From Sapientia aquatica (GTDB taxonomy: Bacteria > Pseudomonadota > Gammaproteobacteria > Burkholderiales > Burkholderiaceae_D): DNA of 64,000 nucleotides. The number at the start of each line of letters is the position of its first letter. Within the stretch, counting starts at the first letter, position 1. Position numbers and translations under genes: made by a program. A model generated the notes under the pieces. The model saw nothing but the letters and a program-made list of their open reading frames with translations. It was not told where the DNA came from and did not search any database. The DNA lies in assembly GCF_004358105.1 (NCBI RefSeq), contig NZ_SMYL01000006.1, forward strand, positions 141,486 to 205,485, given 5' to 3'. This document shows, one piece after another, positions 9,050 to 16,473 of this stretch.

Positions 9050-10327
9050 ATGTCGCAAGCTTGTGGAATCGATTTCGGTACGTCTAATTCAACGGTTGGT
9101 TGGCATGCAAATGGCCAATCGAGCTTGTTAGCGCTTGAACAAGATAAGGCTACTTTGCCCTCTGTCGTTTTTTTCAATCACGAAGAAGACGAAATCACTT
9201 ACGGGCGCACTGCCTTATCGACCTATTTATCCGGCTATGAAGGCCGTTTAATGCGCTCGATGAAAAGCTTGCTCGGAACCCCTTTGATTGAAGGCCAAAC
9301 CGAAGTCATGGGTCGCACTTTGGCGTTTCGCGATTTGCTGTCTGGCTTTATTGGTGAGCTCAAAAAACGGGCAGAGCAGTCGGCAGGGCAAACTTTTAGC
9401 AAGGCCGTTTTTGGCCGTCCGGTGCACTTTATTGACGATGACAGCGCTGCCGACCAGTTAGCACAAAACACCTTAGAACATATCGCCAAAGCGGTTGGTT
9501 TTAAAGAAGTGCAATTTCAGTTCGAGCCGATTGCCGCGGCCTTGGATTACGAGTCCAGCATTGAGCGTGAAGAGTTGGTATTGATCGTCGATATTGGCGG
9601 CGGAACGTCGGACTTTTCGTTGGTGCGATTGTCGCCTGAGCGCAGCACTCAGGCAGATCGGCAAGCCGATATTTTGGGCAATGGCGGCGTGCATATTGGT
9701 GGAACGGATTTCGATAAATACTTAAGCCTTGGCCAGGTCATGCCGATGTTGGGATTGGGCGGCAAACTTGCCAATGGCGTGGATATGCCATCCTCGTATT
9801 ATTTCAATCTGGCGACTTGGCACACGATTAATCAACTCTACACAAAAAAAGTCACGCGCGAACTGCAAGATATTTATCGTGAAGTAAGCGATTCGCACTT
9901 GCGCACCGCTATCGAACGCTTATTAAATTTGGTTGATCAGCGCGACGGACATTGGCTGGCGCAGCAAACTGAGGAAGCCAAGATTCTGTTGACTAGCCAA
10001 GACATCATCACACTGACGCTGGATCGCTTACGTAGCAAATCAAGTAGTGAGGGCGATTGCATTTTACAACTGACGAGCGCCGATTTTGCTGCTGCGACGG
10101 CACATCTAATCGATCAAATTGAAAACGCGGTCAAGCATACTTTGGGTATGGCTGGAGTTGCTATTACTGAGGTGGATACGGTGTTTTTTACCGGCGGTTC
10201 GAGTAGCGTGCGCGGCCTGCGCCAACGTATTGCGGCATTAGTGCCCGATGCTAAACATATCGATGGTGATTTGTTTGGCAGCATCGGGCGTGGCTTGGGC
10301 TTGGATGCTGCTCGCCGCTTTGCTTAG
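9050..10327 (+). CDS. yegD: Hsp70-family chaperone-like protein, YegD type
   Basis: Cytoplasmic protein of 425 residues containing the actin-like ATPase fold of Hsp70. Phosphate 1 is GIDFGTSNSTVG near the N-terminus, phosphate 2 is IVDIGGGTSDFSLV and the adenosine motif is FFTGGSSSVRGLR. It lacks the substrate-binding domain and lid of DnaK (about 640 residues) and resembles YegD-type proteins of about 450 residues. The exact client and partner are unknown. I start at the ATG preceded by AGGAAG; a TTG 18 bases upstream is less likely. It converges with the amidohydrolase gene, 43 bases away, with no terminator hairpin between them. Confidence 0.82.
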   Translation: MSQACGIDFGTSNSTVGWHANGQSSLLALEQDKATLPSVVFFNHEEDEITYGRTALSTYLSGYEGRLMRSMKSLLGTPLIEGQTEVMGRTLAFRDLLSGFIGELKKRAEQSAGQTFSKAVFGRPVHFIDDDSAADQLAQNTLEHIAKAVGFKEVQFQFEPIAAALDYESSIEREELVLIVDIGGGTSDFSLVRLSPERSTQADRQADILGNGGVHIGGTDFDKYLSLGQVMPMLGLGGKLANGVDMPSSYYFNLATWHTINQLYTKKVTRELQDIYREVSDSHLRTAIERLLNLVDQRDGHWLAQQTEEAKILLTSQDIITLTLDRLRSKSSSEGDCILQLTSADFAAATAHLIDQIENAVKHTLGMAGVAITEVDTVFFTGGSSSVRGLRQRIAALVPDAKHIDGDLFGSIGRGLGLDAARRFA

Positions 10328-10370
10328 TCAACTAACGACTATGCAAAGAGCGAGCAAACCGACTTAACCA

Positions 10371-12161
10371 TTACAAGCCTGCGCCAAAGACCTTCTTACC
10401 AGCAAACATCGTCGCGAGTACTTTCGCGTCTTTCAATTCGTCGGCACTCACCGCCAACACATCGCGATCTACCAACACCAAATCTGCGCGTTTGCCAGCA
10501 GCTAACGTCCCAATCGTTTTTAATTGATTCAGCACGTCGGCGGAATTTCTGGTGTAAGCGTACAGCATCGCTAAACGTGGCATACGTTGTTCGGGAAATA
10601 AAACGCCTTCTGGGCCTTTACGCACTTCGGCTTGCGCCATCGCTGCGAATGGTGCGGCAGAGGTCACTGGCCAATCGCTCGCGCCCGCTATTTCCGCGCC
10701 CTTCTCTAACATGCTTCTAGCCGGATACATGTTTGGATAAATGCTTGCATCGACATAAGGCTTAATCAATTCAATCGTGCTTGGATCGCCCAAGGCCCAC
10801 AGCAATTGTAATGCTGCGATCACGTTGTATTGGGCGAAGCGTTGCTGATCTTGTGGATCAACGAACTGCGCGTGGGTGATAGCGTGTTTTAGCTTGCCGT
10901 TCGGGTTGGCTTTGCGCGCTACTTCGAACGCATCCAATCCTGCTTTAACCGCGCCGTCTCCAATCGCATGCACATGCACTAGCAAGCCGCGCTTGTCGGC
11001 CTCGGTGACCATGCTATTCATGGCAGCCTGTTTAAACATGGGCGGAACTGTTTGACCGGTGTTGCTATATGGTTTGGTCAACGCAGCAGTTTGGGACGGG
11101 TACTCCACTACGCCATCGGCAAACACTTTGAGTCCAGGAATAGTGAGGTTAGGAATGTCTTTGAATTGCTTACGCAGTTTTTCTACCAACGCGAGTTGAC
11201 CAAGACCCGCGTCGGGCGACACGACTGGATAGGCTGCTACGTGCGCACTGAGCAAACCTTGCTTGGCTAATTCTTGATAAATCGGCAGCAGACCGACATC
11301 ATCGGCTTCCAAGGCCGAGCCGCTCGCGTCGCCAATCGCGGCAGCATCCAACCAACCGGTAATACCAACGCTATTCATGTATTGCACACCTGCGACTCCC
11401 GCGGCGAACATGACTTCGGGCGTTGGTTTTGGCAAGCTTGCGTCGATTAAGCTTTTACCAAAATCGACCACAAAGCCGTTTGGCGCAGAATCACTGCCTA
11501 GGCCAAAAAACTTTTGCTTTTCCGCTGGCAATTGGCGCACAAATTCAGCGTTTAAGCCAGCGCGTTGGCGCGCGGCCAAATTCGCCCAACCGGTGTGTCC
11601 ATCGCCGCCACTCAAGACAATTGGCATTGCAGCGTAAGGACCTTGACTCAAGATGGCATCCAACTCGGCCGAGTGCGACCAATAACCTAAATCAAGATCG
11701 TAGATAACTAAGGTGTCGCCGATGAAGCTTTTTTTGTCCGCGATTTGCTTGTCAATAAAAGCGACTAAATTGGGAATCGACACGGAATCATCGGCGTAAT
11801 TAGCCATGATTAACGTTACGCCGCCCATCAATGGATGAGCGTGTGCGTCTATCATGCCGGGCATTAAAAATTGACCGTGCAGATCAACTTTATGCGCTGT
11901 TTTGCCAGCGGCTTTTTCAACCGCACTTTGGCTACCTACCGCGACAATCGTATCGCCACGAATCGCTACTGCTTCGGCGTAGGGTGCGTTGTATTCGGCG
12001 GTAAATACGTGGGCATTGAAATACAGCGTGGTTTCTTTATCAGCCTTGTTCGAGGAATCAGCGGCAAGGGCTAGGTGAGCAGCGGATAGCGATAACGCTC
12101 CAGCAAACAGCAATTTAACAGCGCGCGTTATGAGACGTGCTTGTTTCAAATCAGTCGACAT
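10371..12161 (-). CDS. Exported amidohydrolase, YtcJ-like metal-dependent hydrolase
   Basis: 596-residue member of the amidohydrolase 3 (YtcJ / N-substituted formamide deformylase-like) family. A signal peptide (roughly residues 1-34, ending LALA) suggests periplasmic location. The metal site is visible in MIDAHAHPLMGG (first HxH) and further on in HVHAIGD and THAQFVDP. The C-terminus has the family's 'LAAGKRADLVLVDRD' tail. It lies downstream of, and on the same strand as, the TonB-dependent receptor (89-base gap), so the receptor may import its substrate or product. The real substrate cannot be read from sequence. Confidence 0.82.
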   Translation of the reverse strand: MSTDLKQARLITRAVKLLFAGALSLSAAHLALAADSSNKADKETTLYFNAHVFTAEYNAPYAEAVAIRGDTIVAVGSQSAVEKAAGKTAHKVDLHGQFLMPGMIDAHAHPLMGGVTLIMANYADDSVSIPNLVAFIDKQIADKKSFIGDTLVIYDLDLGYWSHSAELDAILSQGPYAAMPIVLSGGDGHTGWANLAARQRAGLNAEFVRQLPAEKQKFFGLGSDSAPNGFVVDFGKSLIDASLPKPTPEVMFAAGVAGVQYMNSVGITGWLDAAAIGDASGSALEADDVGLLPIYQELAKQGLLSAHVAAYPVVSPDAGLGQLALVEKLRKQFKDIPNLTIPGLKVFADGVVEYPSQTAALTKPYSNTGQTVPPMFKQAAMNSMVTEADKRGLLVHVHAIGDGAVKAGLDAFEVARKANPNGKLKHAITHAQFVDPQDQQRFAQYNVIAALQLLWALGDPSTIELIKPYVDASIYPNMYPARSMLEKGAEIAGASDWPVTSAAPFAAMAQAEVRKGPEGVLFPEQRMPRLAMLYAYTRNSADVLNQLKTIGTLAAGKRADLVLVDRDVLAVSADELKDAKVLATMFAGKKVFGAGL

Positions 12162-12250
12162 TGAATTTCCTTTTCTTGGGGCGCACTACGCCTAGCTCAG
12201 TCTGGCGACATCGCAGGCGGTGCGTTGTAGTTTTTTGATGAGGTTAATGA

Positions 12251-14647
12251 TTAGTAGCGATAATTGACTGTCATCCCAATCGTGCGTGGTCGCCACGTGC
12301 GATCAAAGTACAAGGTAGAAGGCACGGTGTCATGCTGATGCACCAGCTCAGGCAGGGAATTAAAGACGTTGTTGATAAACAGCGAGCCATCCCAACCGTT
12401 CCAACGCACACCGGCGCGTAAGCCCATGATTTTTGTCTCCGGCATGCCGATAGCATACGGGTCGTTGGCGCCATTGGCGGGATTTTGAACGGGCGTTTGG
12501 CCTTGTTGACGGGTGTTGAATTGATAGTCGCCATGCAAATACGGTTTGATGTCTTCAAAGCCGGTGAACTTATAATCGGCGCTCAAGGTAAAGCTCCACG
12601 GCGTGGTCGATAAAAAATCACCTTTGGACACAATTGGCGCACCTTGACCGGTCGTTCCAGCAATCACAGTTTGGCTGTAACGCGCATTGGTGTAGGCTGC
12701 TTCAAGCGACAACAATAAGTTGGCAACAGGTTTAAAACGGATTGAAGTGTCAGCCCCTTTGCTAATCGCTGCGCCTAAGTTAGCGGCGAATTCATTACCG
12801 CATCCTGGCAAATACACGGCTTGTTGAATATTGCTCCAATCAACGTAAAACGCGCTGCTGTCAATTTGCAGGCTACGATTTAAGAAACTGTTTTTTGAAC
12901 CAATTTCGTAGCTCCACAAGGAATCGGATTTGTAGGTAGCTGGCGCACCGGTCAAACCTAAGTTTTGTAAATCTGCTGCGCACAAGGTGCCTAAATCGGG
13001 ATTAATACCGCCAACGCGATACCCTTTTGCCGCGGAGAAATACAACAAATCATCGGCATCGGGTTGCCATGACAAACCAAACTTTGGCGTGACTGGCGTT
13101 TCCTTCAAACTCGATACAGTGCTCGATGCAACAGGGCCAATAAATGGGCCAGCGAAGTTTTCGACACCATCCGATTTAATATTGGCGACCCGCAAACCGG
13201 TGGTCAATTTAATCGTACTGGTCAGATCAAAATCAGTTTGACCGAAGAGGGCAATTTGTTTGTCGGTGGCGCTAAATGGGCCTTGATTAACCAAGACGCC
13301 CGGCGCCAAACCCGGAAAAGGTTGCAAGCCGGCTGCGTTCATCACTGCCAAGTCGGTCATTACTTCCGTATTACGTTCTACTTGGCGCGATAAGAATAGA
13401 CCAGCGACCCAAGTTAAGCGTGCTTTGGGATCGGAAGATTGCAGCTTTAACTCTTCAATCACATTGCGTTGACTATCTGTAAACGTCGCGGAGCCGGTTC
13501 CACCGGCATTACTGGCATAGGGATTGTCCAGAAATAAGGTACCTAAGAATTGGGTGTAATCGCTGCTGCCCGATTGATCACGGGCAAAGTACGACGTGCT
13601 CGAGGTCAATTTTGACCAGCCCAAATCCGAGTTGATTTTTACCGCCCACAGGGTGAACGGGTCTTTGCTGGTGTTTGGTAAGGCATTACCGTTCAATAAT
13701 GTACCGTTGGCAGGATCGGATAGCGATTCCCAATAGGCGCTGGTGTCATTGAGCTTGAGTTCTTGGTGATAGACCGAAGCAACAATGCTGGTGTCTTTGC
13801 TGGCCTGCACTTTTAAGGCAGCGCGCGCTGTCGAAGTGTCTTGCCAGTTGGCGTTATGTTGCACCACGCCACTAGGCAAATTGGTGGCAGGATTGACGCT
13901 AACACGATCGACATAGCCGCCATCATGGCGCGTCGAGGCTGACACACGCAATCCAACCACATCGGTTACCAAGGCAGTGCCAAAGGCAGCGCCCGCTTCG
14001 TAACTCGGCGCGCCAAATTTAGTCGAACCAACTTCGGAATGCAGGTACACGGACTCTTCATTCAAACTTGGTTCTGGCTGGATAAAGCGCACTGCGCCGC
14101 CTTCGGAGCCCGCGCCAAACAGCGTGCCTTGCGGGCCGCGCAGCATTTCAACGCGCTCTAAATCAAATAATGCTGGAAATGGAGAAATCGAGCCGAACGA
14201 TAAATGCCGCGTTTGAATCGGCGTGTCATCAATATAAACACCGGTAGTGGAAGCACCCGCGCTGGAAGAAATTCCGCGCACCGAGACTTCAGAACCTTCG
14301 TCGTTATAGTTACCGGTGGCACTCGTAGCACTGCGGCTAAATTCCACGCCCGGCATGATGCGGGTCAGATCATCAATGCTGCGTATGCCTTCGTTATCGA
14401 GTTGCTGTGCAGTGATCGCTTGCACGCTGACTGGCGTGTCTTTGAGCAGCGTGGCACGGCGTTGCGCGGTGATTGTTACTTGCGGAATTTCGTTCGCTGC
14501 GCCAACGGCCGCCGCGCTCGTTTTTTGATCGGTTTGCTGGGTTGGCTCTGGTGCGGCTTGTTGCGCTATGACGTTCATGGCATAGCCAGACAGCGTCGCT
14601 ATCATACCGAGCGCGCAGACTCGACTAATCCTGTTATTTTTCTTCAT
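12251..14647 (-). CDS. TonB-dependent outer-membrane receptor
   Basis: 798 residues with a signal peptide (ending MNVIAQ, about residue 29 of this start). A plug domain follows (TITAQRRATLLKDTPVSVQAIT, then GIRSIDDLTRIMPGVEFS), then a 22-strand barrel ending in tyrosine (IGMTVNYRY). The plug style is that of the FyuA/iron-complex-or-carbohydrate group common in substrate-specific catabolic clusters. I use the second in-frame ATG, nine bases into the longest frame, because AGGGGAG is well spaced for it. The neighbouring exported amidohydrolase argues for an organic ligand rather than a siderophore, but this is inference. Confidence 0.87.
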   Translation of the reverse strand: MKKNNRISRVCALGMIATLSGYAMNVIAQQAAPEPTQQTDQKTSAAAVGAANEIPQVTITAQRRATLLKDTPVSVQAITAQQLDNEGIRSIDDLTRIMPGVEFSRSATSATGNYNDEGSEVSVRGISSSAGASTTGVYIDDTPIQTRHLSFGSISPFPALFDLERVEMLRGPQGTLFGAGSEGGAVRFIQPEPSLNEESVYLHSEVGSTKFGAPSYEAGAAFGTALVTDVVGLRVSASTRHDGGYVDRVSVNPATNLPSGVVQHNANWQDTSTARAALKVQASKDTSIVASVYHQELKLNDTSAYWESLSDPANGTLLNGNALPNTSKDPFTLWAVKINSDLGWSKLTSSTSYFARDQSGSSDYTQFLGTLFLDNPYASNAGGTGSATFTDSQRNVIEELKLQSSDPKARLTWVAGLFLSRQVERNTEVMTDLAVMNAAGLQPFPGLAPGVLVNQGPFSATDKQIALFGQTDFDLTSTIKLTTGLRVANIKSDGVENFAGPFIGPVASSTVSSLKETPVTPKFGLSWQPDADDLLYFSAAKGYRVGGINPDLGTLCAADLQNLGLTGAPATYKSDSLWSYEIGSKNSFLNRSLQIDSSAFYVDWSNIQQAVYLPGCGNEFAANLGAAISKGADTSIRFKPVANLLLSLEAAYTNARYSQTVIAGTTGQGAPIVSKGDFLSTTPWSFTLSADYKFTGFEDIKPYLHGDYQFNTRQQGQTPVQNPANGANDPYAIGMPETKIMGLRAGVRWNGWDGSLFINNVFNSLPELVHQHDTVPSTLYFDRTWRPRTIGMTVNYRY

Positions 14648-14926
14648 GTACTCCATCTCCCCTATTGTTCAATGTGTAGCGCTTGACCGATTTTTAATAA
14701 GAGTTTGGTCAATGCGGCAGTGCCTAATTGGTCGCTTCCCGTCGTTGATGCAGCTCGATCAATACCGATCAGCTACTGCATCACAAGGCGGTCAAACCCA
14801 AAAAAGGACAATCAATAGTAGCAATGGCACATGGTGCTTCATACCTAGCAGATGCTAGGGGCTACAACATAACAAGAGAGAATGCAGAAGCGAGTACAGG
14901 ATGGGCCAGCGCCGTAGGGCGCAAAC
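14648..14926. other. Receptor promoter region with several dyads
   Basis: Gap between the LuxR-type gene and the receptor, both on the minus strand. It holds three inverted repeats: TTGACC/GGTCAA (14683-14688 and 14707-14712), TGATGCAG/CTGCATCA (14746-14753 and 14776-14783) and CCTAGC/GCTAGG (14844-14849 and 14854-14859). None is followed by a U-run on the minus strand, so they look like operator or leader structures rather than a terminator. Confidence 0.5.
14746..14783. repeat. Inverted repeat with 8-base perfect arms upstream of the receptor gene
   Basis: The arms TGATGCAG and CTGCATCA are exact complements separated by 22 bases, and the spacer itself contains two GATC-centred half sites. 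It sits about 100 bases upstream of the receptor start. It is a candidate binding site for the adjacent LuxR-type regulator. Confidence 0.45.
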
Positions 14927-15928
14927 TTAAGAATGTGCCGTGCGCGATTTTTTACCCAGCGCGATGCCGAGTTCAATTTTATTTTTGACGTCCAATTTGG
15001 AATAACATTGGGTGAGGTAGGAGCGCACCGTGCCGGGCGAAAGATTAAGCGACGTCGCGATTTCTTTGTACGAATTGCCTTTGGCAAAAGCCAGCGCTAC
15101 GGCTTCTTCGCGTGGCGTTAACGCGGAGGGGCGAATCTGCCCGCATTGCAGGCGGATTTGCTTTCCTGTCGTTTTCTCGTTCCAAATGTTAATGCTCTTA
15201 CCGCGAAATACTTCACTATTTCCGGTGCCGAACAAGCGCCGCAGTTTTTCTGGCAAAACGTTACCATCCCACTCGGGAAATTCCGCATGTAATTTTGCGG
15301 CAAAGACTGGGCTGATTTCCACAATGTGTCCATTCAAATCAACCAAGCAGGCATTCGGTATTTGGGTTGAGGACTCGCTGGCTAAGGCTAGTCGTAAATT
15401 AATTGACCAAGCTTGCACCAGATGCCCGACCGCGGATTGCATCAATTGACGCTCGGCTTCATTAAATTCCGCGCCCTGCCCATTTCGAAACACCGACATA
15501 AACATACCTACACCGCTGGCCGGATCTTTTTGCGCGGACGTTATGCCAAAACGCAGCCCGTATTTATTATCGAACGCATTCATCGCCGGGCTGCCATTCA
15601 AGCCGCCATCGTTCCACATCACGACTTGCCCTTCGGATTGATCAAGCTCTTGCACCAAGGGATCTTGATCGATGACTTGGATGAAGTCGGGCACAAAGCT
15701 CGCATCCAATTTATACAAGGACGCCTGAGCAACAAGCAGGCGCTGTCTCTTATGCAAACCTGTACCCCACCAGGCCGAATCAATGTTGAGCAAGCGATCC
15801 AACAAACGAAATGCTTCAGGGCGAAATTCATCGACTGCCACACGACTAGCGGCCGCATACAAGTCGAATAGAAATCGACTGAACTCGTCGTTCGACGAAT
15901 GAATGTTCCACTTTAGGGATTCGTTCAA
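14927..15928 (-). CDS. LuxR-family transcriptional regulator
   Basis: 333 residues. The C-terminus is a LuxR-type helix-turn-helix (about 265-325), with the pattern LTPREEAVALAFAKGNSYKEIATSLNLS then GTVRSYLTQCYSKLDVKNK. The N-terminal 250 residues look like a GAF/PAS-like sensor, with a PAS-type segment (NACLVDLNGHIVEISPVFAAKL) just before the DNA-binding part. No receiver aspartate pattern is evident, so it is not an obvious response regulator. It lies upstream of and parallel to the receptor/amidohydrolase pair and is divergent from the formate dehydrogenase genes. The first target is more likely, but the second cannot be excluded. Confidence 0.82.
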   Translation of the reverse strand: MNESLKWNIHSSNDEFSRFLFDLYAAASRVAVDEFRPEAFRLLDRLLNIDSAWWGTGLHKRQRLLVAQASLYKLDASFVPDFIQVIDQDPLVQELDQSEGQVVMWNDGGLNGSPAMNAFDNKYGLRFGITSAQKDPASGVGMFMSVFRNGQGAEFNEAERQLMQSAVGHLVQAWSINLRLALASESSTQIPNACLVDLNGHIVEISPVFAAKLHAEFPEWDGNVLPEKLRRLFGTGNSEVFRGKSINIWNEKTTGKQIRLQCGQIRPSALTPREEAVALAFAKGNSYKEIATSLNLSPGTVRSYLTQCYSKLDVKNKIELGIALGKKSRTAHS

Positions 15929-16473
15929 TTAATGCACTCCAGTTGCACGCGCTTGCTTTTCCATTACGGTTGCTGGCAGACAACGACAGCAGCAATCCGG
16001 CTCATTCAAACCATACAAATATGTACGAAAGGAATCGGGTATAGACTTCGTAATTAATTTCTTTTCGGAAATTATGAACAGCACTTGGTATCGCGTCAAT
16101 TTTTTCGGATTAAAGGTTGTGAACGTCAAATCCGAACTAGCCCCGCAAATAGCGCGTCAATAGTGCCTTCAGCGACCAACAAAGCTGGTCAAAATGGGAG
16201 TGTTGAAAAACATTATTTCTATATTGGACTACAATATTCCTGCACGGAAATCAAAGGTTTCGCTCAAAATCGTTGATTTTTTGTAATTGGAAGTGATCAA
16301 ACCCAGTTTTGCACGAGCGAGTAAGTTTGCGTCCGCTAGGCTAACCAGTAGTGTTGCTTGAACTATTGGGAAGCCAAACGCGCAAATAGACGTTGAAAAT
16401 ATTTTGTTTGTTGACGCAATACGCACCAAATATTTTTATAAATCGACAAAACTTTCTACCGACGAGGATAACC
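15929..16473. other. Divergent intergenic region between the LuxR gene and fdnG
   Basis: 545 bases without a credible gene, AT-richer than the flanks. It must hold promoters in both directions. Visible items are an FNR-like site (16287-16300), a TACAAT hexamer at 16230-16235 and a short dyad GACCA/TGGTC (16174-16178 and 16186-16190). Immediately before fdnG there is a good ribosome site (GAGGA at 16464). I see no classical NarL heptamer. Confidence 0.5.
16287..16300. promoter_or_regulatory. Candidate FNR/ANR binding site upstream of fdnG
   Basis: The 14-mer TTGGAAGTGATCAA matches the FNR consensus TTGAT-N4-ATCAA at 8 of 10 defined positions, with one half-site perfect. It lies 174 bases upstream of the fdnG start codon. 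Anaerobic activation by FNR is established for E. coli fdnGHI, so the position is sensible, but one degenerate half-site keeps this tentative. Confidence 0.4.

Noticed and set aside
14204..14686. 160-codon plus-strand frame inside the receptor gene
   Set aside because: Antisense to the conserved plug domain; no signal or family.
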